Assembly: GCF_015351765.1 (NCBI RefSeq)
Contig: NZ_JADKQA010000005.1
Location: forward strand, 1 to 64,000
Direction: 5' to 3'
DNA: 64,000 nucleotides
From: Clostridium vitabionis
GTDB lineage: Bacteria; Bacillota; Clostridia; Lachnospirales; Lachnospiraceae
Made by a program: the position numbers and the translations under genes. Shown piece by piece: positions 1 to 7,875 of the stretch (its first letter is position 1; each line of letters starts with the position of its first letter). The notes under the pieces were generated by a model. It saw nothing but the letters and a program-made list of their open reading frames with translations, had not been told where the DNA came from and did no database searches.

Positions 1-86
1 CCAGAATTCCGGGCTGCACTGTACGGTTGGCAGCCGTCCAGATACCTTTGCAGTTTGCTAAAATTGGACCCAATGTTGAGCAGACA

Positions 87-149
87 CTAAGTAAATCCGT
101 ATGGGTCATTCAATATTTCCGTAGGTGTACTTTTAGGTAAGTGTTTCAT
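87..149 (-). CDS. possible 20-residue ORF with strong ribosome binding site
   Basis: An ATG preceded by AAGGAAGGA opens a 20-codon frame (begins MKHLPKSTPTE) that stops at 87. It lies just downstream of the KTR protein gene on the same strand. The good Shine-Dalgarno suggests it is translated. It may be a leader peptide or the broken start of a longer gene, because sequence beyond the stop looks codon-like in a shifted frame. I do not recognise it. Confidence 0.25.
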   Translation of the reverse strand: MKHLPKSTPTEILNDPYGFT

Positions 150-171
150 TTAATATCCTTCCTTTTCAAAA

Positions 172-351
172 TTAAAAAGTTTGTTTTTCAGAGTTTTTGA
201 TTATGATTTCTAATTTTTCAACATCAACGATATGTGTTAATTTACATTTAGGGCAGAAAAGAGGAAAATTTCTTAATACCGTATTATAAAATACTTGAAC
301 CCTCGTCTTTCCGTCAATTCTCAACATGAGCATTGACCTGCATTTATACAT
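172..351 (-). CDS. cysteine-rich KTR domain protein (59 aa)
   Basis: Translation gives a 59-residue protein with GKTRVQV followed by NFPLFCPKCK, the signature of the small cysteine-rich KTR proteins carried by Tn916-type and other conjugative transposons. The usual first CPxC pair before GKTR is not present here; only the second pair (CPKC, about residues 33-36) is seen. The protein may therefore be an atypical or partly decayed copy. The start chosen is ATG at 351; in-frame ATGs also occur at 333 and 327. Function is unknown, but zinc binding through the cysteines is the usual inference. Confidence 0.6.
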   Translation of the reverse strand: MYKCRSMLMLRIDGKTRVQVFYNTVLRNFPLFCPKCKLTHIVDVEKLEIIIKNSEKQTF

Positions 352-353
352 AT

Positions 354-420
354 AACACTACAACAAAATTAAGGCATAGTTTTTATACTATGTCTATACA
401 TCGTTAGTTTTGTTGTATAG
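354..420. repeat. AT-rich imperfect inverted repeat
   Basis: Arms CTACAACAAAATTAA and TTAGTTTTGTTGTATAG pair around an inner GGCATAG/CTATGTC. It lies immediately upstream of the KTR gene and may be a promoter/operator region or a folded RNA leader. No function can be assigned from sequence. Confidence 0.45.
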
Positions 421-441
421 CATACGCAAAATAAGCATGAC

Positions 442-466
442 AAAAAAGCCCATATTGAAAATGGGA
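442..466 (-). terminator. Rho-independent terminator
   Basis: Read on the minus strand, CCCAT and ATGGG form a short stem followed by CTTTTTT. It lies downstream of the minus-strand gene at 551-847. The 467-550 gap holds nothing else recognisable. Confidence 0.5.
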
Positions 467-550
467 AAAATCTTTTTTGATTTCAATGCTTATCGAATAC
501 GCATGCTATGTCAATTTAAAGTATAGCACAAAACTATGAACATTTCAACT

Positions 551-847
551 CTATTTCAGCCTGTCGGCGACGTTGCTCTCTCTGGCATACCGCCGCGCCG
601 CTTCCCGCCGTTCCTCGCTGTATGGGGCGGTCAGACGGAAAGAGAAGCGGCCTTTCTCAATGTCAAACTCCATGCAGCCCGTTTCCGGGTCTGCGTCAGT
701 CTGCTGGCAGATCGCCGGATAACGGCGGCTGTATGCAAGCAGACGCTTTTTCAAGGCGGTGTTGTGGGTGCGGATATGGATAAGGGGGTCTTTCTCGTCA
801 AACCAAATATCGGTGGTCTTTTCCTGCTTGGTAAGCCCTGTTCTCAT
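551..847 (-). CDS. conserved transposon-associated hypothetical protein (98 aa)
   Basis: A 98-residue charged, soluble protein with no signal peptide or membrane segment. The start is ATG at 847 with AAAGGAG seven bases upstream. It contains WFDEKDPLIHIRTHNTALKK and ends in an arginine-rich helix. Small proteins of this kind recur next to tnpW and serine-recombinase genes in Firmicute mobile elements. That association is why I call it real, but the role is unknown. It follows the tnpW-like gene on the same strand, separated by a hairpin-rich spacer. Confidence 0.6.
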   Translation of the reverse strand: MRTGLTKQEKTTDIWFDEKDPLIHIRTHNTALKKRLLAYSRRYPAICQQTDADPETGCMEFDIEKGRFSFRLTAPYSEERREAARRYARESNVADRLK

Positions 848-946
848 GCAAACTCCTTTCTGTGCCCCTGTTACGCAATAGGGGCATTTTTCGGGTGTTT
901 TCTCCGGCTCTTGACTTGGAGAAAACGGCGTTTTTGACGATAAAAA

Positions 947-978
947 CCGCCCGGACGTGGAATGTATCGTCGGGGCGG
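947..978 (-). terminator. hairpin terminator after tnpW-like gene
   Basis: On the minus strand CCGCCC pairs with GGGCGG and is followed by TTTTTAT. Two more hairpins lie in the same spacer: GTTTTCTCC/GGAGAAAAC at 897-926, and a GCCCC/GGGGC stem at 863-884. The gap between the two small genes is therefore structured rather than coding. Confidence 0.5.
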
Positions 979-981
979 CTG

Positions 982-1173
982 TTATCGCAAGATTTCCGAT
1001 TTTTCCGGCTCTTGACCGTCAGACGCAGATAAACACGAACTGTCGGCAAGTATCGTCTTGAGCAGCTTGTCGCGGAATGTTTCTGTGCTGCTGTGATTGA
1101 AAAATAACTCCGCAACAATAGTCTGCCCGTTTCTCTGCGTCGTGATGATACTGTCGGGGGTCTGTTCTGCCAT
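982..1173 (-). CDS. tnpW: TnpW-family transposon protein (63 aa)
   Basis: A 63-residue protein containing TIVAELFFNHSSTETFRDKL, which matches the TnpW family found beside TnpX-type large serine recombinases in Tn4451/Tn5397-like elements. The start ATG at 1173 follows AAAGGAGCTGCCT. TnpW is not known to be essential for transposition, and its role is unclear. It is the next gene after the recombinase on the same strand, after a terminator-like hairpin, consistent with a tnpX-tnpW unit. Confidence 0.7.
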   Translation of the reverse strand: MAEQTPDSIITTQRNGQTIVAELFFNHSSTETFRDKLLKTILADSSCLSASDGQEPEKSEILR

Positions 1174-1197
1174 AGGCAGCTCCTTTCTCCGGGCACA

Positions 1198-1232
1198 AAA
1201 GAGGGACTTCCCGTAGCCGGAAAATCCCTCTT
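1198..1232 (-). terminator. terminator after serine recombinase
   Basis: On the minus strand AGAGGGATTTTCCG pairs with CGGGAAGTCCCTCT and runs into a short T-tract, directly after the recombinase stop codon. Confidence 0.55.
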
Positions 1233-1251
1233 GGTTGTCGGTTATTCTGTT

Positions 1252-3102
1252 TTACTGTGCGGGCTGTGCGGCGGCGGTCTGCGCCTTTCTCCTTGCCCGG
1301 TATTCCCGCGCCTTGATACGCTCATACTCCCGCTGCTTTTCAAGGTTTCGCGCCCGGTACTCCCTTGAATACTTCCGGTGGTAGGCGCGGCTCTTTTCCT
1401 TTTTGGCTTCTTCGATTTCTTCCCGCATTTGCCGGATTTCCTGCTCTGTCGGCTCTGCAAGCTGCGTTACTTCGTTCTCAAATCTGCCGATATAGTTGAA
1501 ATATATGCTGATGTGCTGGATTGCGTATCTCGCCCTTTTCTGGTCGCGCTCATGCACTTCAATCCTGCTGATAAACTCGTTGAGAATGGCGGGGGTGAGG
1601 TCAGTAAAGGCGGCATGGCGTTCCGTCAGCTTCAAAAACTTCTGCGCCCGTCCTCCCGCGTTCTCATAAGCGGATAGCTGCTCTTGGAGTATGGAAAGCT
1701 CCGTTTTCAATGCGTAGTATTCTTCTGAATACTTCTGCGACATTTGCTCGTAGCGGTCTTGCGGGATAGTGCCGAGGGCGTTGTCCTCATAGAGCTTGTT
1801 CAGCACCTTGTCGATCTGTTCAAGGCGCGTCGTGATTTGTGGGATACGCTTCTGCTGCTTTTTGGTCTGGTCGGTCTGCTGCATGGCAAGGTTCTTTTTC
1901 ACTAAGGCTTCAAACTCCGCCCGGTTGCTGATAGAATAGTCCTCGATTTTCTTCAGCACTTCCGCGACGGTCTGCATGAGCAAGTCCGCGTCAATGATGT
2001 GCGGGGAATGGCATTTGGGGTTTTTGGCTTTTCCCTTGTGGTACTCGCTGCAATAGGCAACGTGCCGCTTGCCGCCGTTTCTGTAATCTATGCGGATGTG
2101 CATTTTTGCGCCGCAATCCTTACAGAAAAGCAAGCCCGACAAAGGGTGGATTTCCCCGTCCCCGTTGGGGCGTCTGACGGGCGCGTTTTCCAAAATCCGC
2201 TGTGCGGTTTCAAAGTCGGCGCGGTCAATAATCGGCTCATGCACATTTTCGGTTATCTGCCATTGGCTCCGGTCTACATAGTGGTTCCGCTTGTCCCGGA
2301 AATGCTTTGTAGTCTTGAAGTTGACTACATCGCCGCAATACTCCTGCCGTGTAAGGATATGGGTCAAAGTGGCTTTGTTCCACTTGTAACGGTTATCCTC
2401 ATTGAGCGCCCTGTTTTTGCACGTTCCCCGCCCGCGCTCTTTCATGTAGAATGTGGGCGTTGGGATTTGCGCCTGCGTCAGATATACGGCGATTTGGTTG
2501 CGGTTTTTCCCGTCCAGAAACAGGCGAAAAATCAAACGGACAACTCCGGCGGCTTCCTCGTCGATTATCCAAAAATCCTTGTTGTCCGGGGATTTGACAT
2601 AGCCATAGAGAGCTTCGGTGGCAATCGGCTTTCCACTCATGCCCTTCGTCTTAATGCCGGTCTTTACTTTCTTGCTGATGTCCTTTGCGTACCACTCCGA
2701 CATGATGTTGATAAAGGGCGCAAACTCCAATGTGTCGGGCTTCTCGCTGTCTATCCCGTTGTTGACCGCGATAAAGCGCACATTGTTCCGTCTGAATATC
2801 TCCATAGCGTTGCCGACTTGGAGATAGTCGCGCCCCCAGCGGGTCATGTCTTTCATAATACACACGCCGATTTTACCGTTTTCTACGTCCTCTATCATGC
2901 GGGAGTAGGCGGAGCGGTCGAAAAATCTGCCGCTTTCATCGTCGTCAATGTAGTGCCGGATATTCGTCAATTTTAGCTGTCTGGCGTAGCTTTCCAAAAA
3001 CTTCTTCTGGTTCTGTATGGAGTTGCTTTCGCCGCCGTCCCTGTCCTCGTCGCCTACGGAAAGGCGGGAGTAAAGGGCTGTGATTTTGTTGTAATCATTC
3101 AT
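1252..3102 (-). CDS. tnpX: large serine recombinase (TnpX-like transposase)
   Basis: A 616-residue site-specific recombinase. The N-terminal resolvase domain begins with ALYSRLSVGD; the catalytic serine is about residue 15, and the EDRDGGESNSIQNQK segment follows. Next come the recombinase domain (about residues 160-290) and a zinc ribbon with FCKDCGAKMHIR and later CxxxxH-type ligands near residue 345. A long coiled coil and a lysine/arginine-rich tail complete it. The ATG at 3102 was chosen over the upstream ones because AGGAGG lies eight bases before it. The protein would cut and rejoin the transposon ends. Length and domain order fit TnpX-type enzymes, and all key residues look intact. 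Confidence 0.9.
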   Translation of the reverse strand: MNDYNKITALYSRLSVGDEDRDGGESNSIQNQKKFLESYARQLKLTNIRHYIDDDESGRFFDRSAYSRMIEDVENGKIGVCIMKDMTRWGRDYLQVGNAMEIFRRNNVRFIAVNNGIDSEKPDTLEFAPFINIMSEWYAKDISKKVKTGIKTKGMSGKPIATEALYGYVKSPDNKDFWIIDEEAAGVVRLIFRLFLDGKNRNQIAVYLTQAQIPTPTFYMKERGRGTCKNRALNEDNRYKWNKATLTHILTRQEYCGDVVNFKTTKHFRDKRNHYVDRSQWQITENVHEPIIDRADFETAQRILENAPVRRPNGDGEIHPLSGLLFCKDCGAKMHIRIDYRNGGKRHVAYCSEYHKGKAKNPKCHSPHIIDADLLMQTVAEVLKKIEDYSISNRAEFEALVKKNLAMQQTDQTKKQQKRIPQITTRLEQIDKVLNKLYEDNALGTIPQDRYEQMSQKYSEEYYALKTELSILQEQLSAYENAGGRAQKFLKLTERHAAFTDLTPAILNEFISRIEVHERDQKRARYAIQHISIYFNYIGRFENEVTQLAEPTEQEIRQMREEIEEAKKEKSRAYHRKYSREYRARNLEKQREYERIKAREYRARRKAQTAAAQPAQ

Positions 3103-3148
3103 GTGCATATCCTCCTGTGCGTCCATGTAGAGTTCTTTACACTTAAGA

Positions 3149-3463
3149 TTATGCACTCCACCGGGCAGAGCCGTACTCCTCGCCCTGCCGGTACTTCTTT
3201 GCGTTCTTTCCCTTCAGATACACGGCAAGCCGGAGCGCTGCGCCGCAGACAATGCCGACGATCAGATCCGTCGGATAGAGGCTCGGAAGCAGATTTTGAA
3301 ATGCCAGCTGCAGCGTCCCGCTCTGAAAGATATCCTGCAGTTTCTCCGATGCATTGACTCCCTCTGCGAGTCTCCACGCCTCGCCGAAGTTGGTGAAGAT
3401 CAGGCCGACGCTGATGTACGGGAGGCAGAGGATCAGCTTTTTCTTCCACTTACTGCCATTCAA
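3149..3463 (-). pseudogene. virD4/traG-type coupling protein, 5' fragment
   Basis: The first about 100 residues of a type IV coupling protein: two membrane segments (about residues 10-30 and 55-80), then KKYRQGEEYGSARW, the conserved sequence that normally leads into WG and the nucleotide-binding domain. After the tryptophan the frame reads SA and stops, where the transposon joins. The Walker motifs and the rest of the ATPase are missing. The start appears to be TTG at 3463 with GGGAGG seven bases upstream. The remainder of the gene should lie beyond the transposon, left of this window. As it stands, the element cannot make an intact coupling protein. Confidence 0.75.
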
Positions 3464-3522
3464 TCAGCCGCCTCCCTTCCTGCATCGCCGGGAGCCTCTA
3501 GGCAGAGGTGTTCCGGTAATGT

Positions 3523-4050
3523 TCATCGCACCTCCTCCTTCCTTTTCTCGACTTCTTTCCGCGGGATCGATGCGACAGCAGCCTTCAGCTTCTTCAGCGC
3601 CGCGAGGAGACTTGGCTTCTTCCTTCCGGCCTCTTTCTCCTTCTTCATGCACTTGGCTGAATACTCGTTCATTACTTTTTCGATCGTGTCCGCATCCTTC
3701 GCCTTGAAGAAGACCGTATACTTCGGCGGATCCTGGTACCTGCTCTTCACCACGGCAAAATCCATCCCGTAGCGCCGGGCAATCGGTTTGAAGTCTCCGA
3801 TTCCAAGCTCGGAAATATCAATGTTCTTTGCTCCCTCGTCCTTTTTCAGAATTTCCTTTACGGACATCTCTTTTCCCGTACCGTTCAACTTCTCCATCAC
3901 TTTCTCCGGTGCTGTTTTCATCTGCTGTATGAATTTTGCTAGTTCCTTTTCATTCAGCTGCACTGCCTTCCGTACGAAATAATACGCTACCTGTTTCGCC
4001 GGTCCCGCAACTGCATTAATCGTTTCTCTTGCAACCTCTTCATTCAGCAA
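3523..4050 (-). CDS. PcfB-like conjugation protein (DUF3801)
   Basis: About 175 residues, with an N-terminal NEEVARETINAVAGPAKQ, a central acidic/lysine stretch, and a lysine/arginine-rich tail. It resembles PcfB-family (DUF3801) proteins, which are encoded just upstream of the VirD4 coupling protein in Gram-positive conjugative elements and are thought to help it at the transfer complex. A TTG at 4050 is the likeliest start, with AGGGAGGTGA six bases upstream; the frame stays open further upstream but without a binding site. The virD4 fragment begins 60 bases downstream. Confidence 0.7.
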   Translation of the reverse strand: MLNEEVARETINAVAGPAKQVAYYFVRKAVQLNEKELAKFIQQMKTAPEKVMEKLNGTGKEMSVKEILKKDEGAKNIDISELGIGDFKPIARRYGMDFAVVKSRYQDPPKYTVFFKAKDADTIEKVMNEYSAKCMKKEKEAGRKKPSLLAALKKLKAAVASIPRKEVEKRKEEVR

Positions 4051-4148
4051 TATGATCACCTCCCTCCAGACAATGTCTTCTTCCGCACAGAGATGGCTGA
4101 ATACGCAAGGTACAACCGACATCCTTCACCGATGTCCGTGGCAAATGA

Positions 4149-4481
4149 TTAAGCACAGCCGACCACACCTTTCAGCGTCGTGACAATCACCTTTGCCTTC
4201 CTCGCAATGGCGATGTCATCTTCAACTTCTTCATTTCGTACATATCCGCAGATCACCAGAAAACGGGACCTTCGGAGCATATCTTCCGACATCTCACGCC
4301 TTCTCTTGTGGGCATCCTCCACATCCGGCGGGATAATCCCGTCAAAGGCAAGCACCGGGCAAAGAGGAAGGTATCCCTCCCTGACCAGCGCTGTGCAGTA
4401 CCTCACTGCCTCATCCCTGGCAACGACCGGATTCTCATTCCACGCTGCCGTCACATAGGCTCTTGGAATCGTTCTGCTCAT
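4149..4481 (-). CDS. DUF7768-type small protein (110 aa)
   Basis: Begins RAYVTAAWNENPVVARDEAV and contains CPVLAFDGIIPPD, features shared with the DUF7768/DUF4406 group of small Rossmann-like proteins. These are distantly related to nucleoside deoxyribosyltransferases and common on conjugative elements. The C-terminal half holds RFLVICGYVRNEEVEDDI. No enzymatic activity is established for this group. It sits in the same-strand run of element genes ahead of the PcfB-like gene. Confidence 0.6.
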   Translation of the reverse strand: MSRTIPRAYVTAAWNENPVVARDEAVRYCTALVREGYLPLCPVLAFDGIIPPDVEDAHKRRREMSEDMLRRSRFLVICGYVRNEEVEDDIAIARKAKVIVTTLKGVVGCA

Positions 4482-4495
4482 CTCTTCTGCCTCCT

Positions 4496-4915
4496 TCAGT
4501 CAATCTCCAATGCGGAAAATGTCAGTTCTCCCGCACGCAGCACTGCCATATGGTTCTCCAAAATATCCTGTACATGGCAGATTTCTTCGTCAGTCAGTGG
4601 TGTCAGCTTCTGATGCTCATTTTTCATGACGACAAAACTTCCTACGAAATACTTACTTCCCTCAACAAGGAATGACTTCGTCGCATTGTACAAAACGAGA
4701 TATTTGCCGCCGCCGATGCTCAGACTTCCGAAATCACCGTTCAACTTGCAGAGAATATCTACTGATTCTCTGGGTTTCAAAAGACGCATCTGTCCATCCG
4801 TTCCGATGATTGGATAATGGAGATCCCTTTCCAGCAGTACCTTTTTGCCATGATCCTGCATTACCAGCCCGTCCTTCAAAGGATCGAGCGTTATATTAAT
4901 CTTTACATCATTCAT
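4496..4915 (-). CDS. hypothetical ICE protein (139 aa)
   Basis: A soluble 139-residue protein with no recognised motif. The central part (GGGKYLVLYNATKSFLVEG, about residues 68-86) is predicted to be beta-rich; the C-terminus is helical. It overlaps the following upstream gene by eight bases, which indicates translational coupling in the element operon. I do not recognise the family. Real coding status is supported by a gap-free position in a compact operon. Confidence 0.55.
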   Translation of the reverse strand: MNDVKINITLDPLKDGLVMQDHGKKVLLERDLHYPIIGTDGQMRLLKPRESVDILCKLNGDFGSLSIGGGKYLVLYNATKSFLVEGSKYFVGSFVVMKNEHQKLTPLTDEEICHVQDILENHMAVLRAGELTFSALEID

Positions 4916-5297
4916 TTCTTTCCTTTCTGCCCGGAAACGATTCTCCTGGCCCCTTCAGATATATTCGATTTGGCTTTCCCTGCCCTTGCCGTTCCTTCTC
5001 AAGAAAACCCTTCTCCTGCAACTCTGTTATAAGCTTTCCTGCCGTTCTGACCGAGCACCCCAGTTCTTCCGAGATCTGCCGGATTGTGCAATAAATGTAT
5101 CTCCTGCCCTTTTCGTCTTCCCACCCATACTTTTCAGCGAGGCAGGTCCGATAACGGAGAAGTCCATATAGCTGTCTCGACAATGGCGTTATCTCCCGGT
5201 ATGGCTGCGCTTCGTACAATGACAAAGGAATTTGCGTAAAGCTGTTCTGTTCCGGCTCTTCCGTTCGGACACTGTCATTTGCCAGTTGCTTTTTCAT
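4908..5297 (-). CDS. RepA_N-type winged-helix protein (129 aa)
   Basis: Contains FTQIPLSLYEAQPYREITPLS and LSRQLYGLLRYRTCLAEKYG, resembling the N-terminal winged-helix domain of RepA_N/replication initiator A proteins, then an HTH (ISEELGCSVRTAGKLITELQ) and KERQGQGKPNRIYLK. It is much shorter than full RepA_N initiators, so it is probably a DNA-binding regulator derived from one. The same KxRQGQGKPxxIY signature recurs in the two larger paralogues at 10697-11728 and 11758-12123. Confidence 0.65.
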   Translation of the reverse strand: MKKQLANDSVRTEEPEQNSFTQIPLSLYEAQPYREITPLSRQLYGLLRYRTCLAEKYGWEDEKGRRYIYCTIRQISEELGCSVRTAGKLITELQEKGFLEKERQGQGKPNRIYLKGPGESFPGRKERNE

Positions 5298-5463
5298 TTT
5301 TACCTTTCAGTTTTTTATAGCAGGGAAAGCAATAATCGCGTCCCCTTCCATAGCAGCATGGATGCAGGCAGTTTCGAGGCATTGCAGTCTTGGTGGGAAA
5401 TGCCGGCGGTATGGAATCCATCTTGCCGGTCCCGATCTTCTGTGAGTTATAAACTCTGCACAT
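5275..5463 (-). CDS. small cysteine-rich protein (62 aa)
   Basis: A 62-residue protein with NCLHPCCYGRGRDYCFPCYK, a cluster of five cysteines and a histidine that could hold one metal ion. It overlaps the RepA_N-like gene downstream by 23 bases and the DUF5688 gene upstream by one base, so it lies in a tightly coupled operon. I recall no characterised homologue. The overlaps and the cysteine pattern favour a real gene. Confidence 0.55.
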   Translation of the reverse strand: MCRVYNSQKIGTGKMDSIPPAFPTKTAMPRNCLHPCCYGRGRDYCFPCYKKLKGKNEKATGK

Positions 5464-6494
5464 CAGATTTCATTGCCTCCCTTCACTTTTGATGTTGAAG
5501 CACGCTCTATCCTGTTTGCTTTTTCCTCGGAAACGCGCTGTGATTTCTCCGCGAGATTTTCAAGAAGTGACCCTTTTCTTCTGTCCCTTCTCTTCCTTGC
5601 CGCAAATTGTTCTGCCTTCTCAAAGATGTGTTCCCGTGAATCAAAGTGATAGGCATTATCACTGAGCCTCTCCTCCGGGGCTACTTCAGTTTGATTGACA
5701 GCCTGTACAAGATCAGTGAGCTCCTCCGCGTGAAGAAATCCATTGTCTTTTGCAAGAATCACCTCGTGTATGCTCGACGGAAGAATAAAAAAGTCTCCTT
5801 CAAGCTGCTGTGCTGCCTGATCAAGGAAGCCTGGATACGCAATTACTCCAGCTCCGTGAATTGCATCCGGAGAGGAAGCGACAAACAGGAACTCATCATC
5901 ACCCAGAGGTTCCCGGTGCAGAACTTCCGACATTGGCGCAATGGATGCTGGTCGTATTCTGGCTGCATTTTCCAGAGCATCCCTCTGCAGCTGTTCTGGT
6001 GTTATGCCATACTGCTGTAGCAGGGAATTGTTGATCAGGATCGTCCCTTTCGAAATGTCATCCGGATCTGCCATCACCTTGCACACAAGCGCCATGTCGG
6101 CGATATTCCCGTGCGGGACATCACGAAGACAGTTTCTGCTCTGATTTCCAGAGACAAGATCTACAATCAGCCTGTCCTTTACATTTTCATAATCAGTAAT
6201 GAAACTCGCATCCAGCCTTGACATCTGAGCAAGCGTGTGACTGATCTGATGTGTCAGATTTTCCGCGATCTCCTCCATCGGCATTCCTGAAAGATATGTC
6301 TCATACGCCTTTGAAAGATTCGCACTGACCGCCATTTCAGTGCCGTTCAGCTTCACGTTAACCGCCTCATAACTACCGCCAGCCGTTTCTACGCTTCTCA
6401 CACCGACTGTAATGTGACCATACCCGTCCTCCTGCAGGCGATCGATCAGCTCATCCGTCACTCGGTCTGCAAAATTTTCAAATTCTTTTGTCAT
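5463..6494 (-). CDS. DUF5688 family protein (343 aa)
   Basis: A 343-residue soluble protein. The N-terminal half (about 1-95) has ITVGVRSVETAGGSYEAVNV, typical of DUF5688. The middle contains IPFxx-like peptide segments and VCKVMADPDD, and the end is basic (ARKRRDRRKGSLLENLAEK). DUF5688 proteins are widespread in Lachnospiraceae and their conjugative elements and have no known function. The gene heads the operon running leftwards to the conjugation genes. Confidence 0.75.
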   Translation of the reverse strand: MTKEFENFADRVTDELIDRLQEDGYGHITVGVRSVETAGGSYEAVNVKLNGTEMAVSANLSKAYETYLSGMPMEEIAENLTHQISHTLAQMSRLDASFITDYENVKDRLIVDLVSGNQSRNCLRDVPHGNIADMALVCKVMADPDDISKGTILINNSLLQQYGITPEQLQRDALENAARIRPASIAPMSEVLHREPLGDDEFLFVASSPDAIHGAGVIAYPGFLDQAAQQLEGDFFILPSSIHEVILAKDNGFLHAEELTDLVQAVNQTEVAPEERLSDNAYHFDSREHIFEKAEQFAARKRRDRRKGSLLENLAEKSQRVSEEKANRIERASTSKVKGGNEI

Positions 6495-6547
6495 AGGCTC
6501 CTCTCTTTAATGCCTGCCAGATACTTCCGTTTTTCAGGCATAAGAAA

Positions 6548-6586
6548 AGCGCCAGACCCGTAACACATCTGTCACGAGCTGACGCT
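6548..6586 (-). terminator. terminator downstream of the YhcG-like gene
   Basis: A long imperfect stem (AGCGTCAGCTCGTGACA with TGTTACGGGTCTGGCGCT on the minus strand) is followed by TTTCTTAT. It separates the nuclease gene from the DUF5688 operon. Confidence 0.55.
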
Positions 6587-6698
6587 CAGGTAATGAATAT
6601 GCTGTTTTCTTCTGCAAAAGAAAGACTCCGGTTTGGGATCTTCGGTTCCCTCTCCGATTGTCCAGTATAAGAATATCACCCGGAAAATCGCCTGGAAA

Positions 6699-6737
6699 TA
6701 CTCAGGCGGTACTCATCCGGTACTCAGTTGGTACTCA
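6699..6737. repeat. four GTACTCA-type iterons, 11-bp spacing
   Basis: TACTCA occurs at 6699, 6710, 6721 and 6732, exactly 11 bp apart, in a non-coding gap. The same motif and spacing recur at 16758-16785 and 30896-30912, beside the two integrase modules. Evenly phased sites on one face of the helix are typical of integrase arm-binding or regulator sites. Confidence 0.7.
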
Positions 6738-6749
6738 CCGTCCGTCCGC

Positions 6750-7826
6750 TTAATTCAATTCCTGTTCGATTTCCTCAATGGTCGGCATGGACTGCTTGAA
6801 ATTCTCCGGGATGAGTTTGGATAATTCATATTCTGAAACCCCAATGGGGACATTTACGCTGTTCAGTGCATATCTGGCAAGCACCGCATCTTTGGTCTTG
6901 CAGATCAGGAGCCCGATCGTCGGTGTATCGCCGTCCCTTTTCAGAATGCCGTCCACAGCGGCAACATACGTGCCGAGCTGTCCCATGTCTCCCGGTTCAA
7001 AAGCCCTGGTCTTGACTTCTATGACAACATAGCAATGCAGCGCAATGTTATAAAACAGTTCATCGATGAACTGTTCCGTCTTGCCGACATTCAGTCTGTA
7101 CTCCCTCCCGACGAATGCGAAACCAGTCCCCAATTCGAGAAGGAAGCGCTGGATATTGTCCATCAGGGCATCTTTCAGCTCTTTCTCATCGTATCGTTCC
7201 CGTAACGTCAGGAAGTCAAAATTGTAGGGATCCTTTGTCATCTGCTGTGCGAGGTCGCTCTCCGCATCCGGCAGCCGCTTATCAAAATTCGTGATCGCCT
7301 TTCCCTGCCGCTCATAAAGATCCGTATCAAGGAAGTTCAGGAGGACAGCCCGGGACCAGTTGTTTTCCATGGTCTTCTCTGCGTAAAACAAGGCTTTTTT
7401 CGGATCATCTCCGCATTTGTCCAAAATATTCACGATATGTCCCCACGGGATACAGAATATCGGGGATAATTGTGCAACAGCTTGTTGCAGAATTTCAGTT
7501 CCTTCAGAAACTGCAACAGCTTGTTGCGAAATTTCAGGGGAAGAAAACAGTCGATAATAGTGGTTCATGTACCGCAGGTTCCGTGGTGAGAAGGAATGCA
7601 TGCCTGGCAAAGCTGCCTTTAAGTCCTTGCTGATCTGCTCATACAACTTTGATCCCCAACTGTATTTCTGTTTTTCCTGCTCAATACCTTCTCCAAGTCT
7701 CCAATAAAACTTCAGCATCTCAGAGTTTACTGTTGACGCAGCCTTTATCTGGCTTTTCCTAAAGTCACTGCTGATCTGCTGTATCCAGCGTTTATATTCA
7801 TCATCTATTCTGATCTGATCACTCAT
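6750..7826 (-). CDS. YhcG-type PDDEXK nuclease (DUF1016)
   Basis: A 358-residue protein with the DUF1016 N-terminal helical domain (IQQISSDFRKSQIKAASTVN; later WRLGEGIEQEKQ) and a C-terminal PDDEXK nuclease fold. The fold is marked by GTGFAFVGREYRLNVG and VIEVKTRAFEPGDMGQLGTY, with the E-x-K catalytic pair. YhcG proteins are widespread on mobile DNA and next to restriction systems; their targets are not settled. An internal short repeat around residues 110-130 (QQAVAVSEGTEILQQAVAQ) is element-specific. The gene stands alone between an iteron array and a membrane-protein gene, so it is probably cargo. Confidence 0.85.
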   Translation of the reverse strand: MSDQIRIDDEYKRWIQQISSDFRKSQIKAASTVNSEMLKFYWRLGEGIEQEKQKYSWGSKLYEQISKDLKAALPGMHSFSPRNLRYMNHYYRLFSSPEISQQAVAVSEGTEILQQAVAQLSPIFCIPWGHIVNILDKCGDDPKKALFYAEKTMENNWSRAVLLNFLDTDLYERQGKAITNFDKRLPDAESDLAQQMTKDPYNFDFLTLRERYDEKELKDALMDNIQRFLLELGTGFAFVGREYRLNVGKTEQFIDELFYNIALHCYVVIEVKTRAFEPGDMGQLGTYVAAVDGILKRDGDTPTIGLLICKTKDAVLARYALNSVNVPIGVSEYELSKLIPENFKQSMPTIEEIEQELN

Positions 7827-7875
7827 GAATTATTCTCCCCTAACGGAACCACTGACAGCTTCAGGCTGCCAGACT

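Larger units (their letters stand above)
1..3157. mobile_element. Tn4451-like transposon (partial), inserted in a virD4-type gene
   Basis: The stretch holds a large serine recombinase, a TnpW-family protein, a small conserved element protein and a KTR-type cysteine-rich protein, all on the minus strand. Its right boundary is inferred where the coupling-protein reading frame (ending GSARW) departs from the family and hits a stop, at about 3157. The left end lies outside the window, so size and full cargo are unknown. TnpX-type elements excise through the recombinase alone. The exact terminal dinucleotides were not established. Confidence 0.6.

Noticed and set aside
1999..2976. A 325-codon frame opposite the serine recombinase
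   Set aside because: It lies entirely within the recombinase gene; hydrophobic residues come from the reverse complement of charged codons.
6699..6737. The evenly spaced TACTCA repeats as a CRISPR array
   Set aside because: Units are 6-7 bp with 11-bp period, far shorter than CRISPR repeats and spacers, and no cas genes are present.
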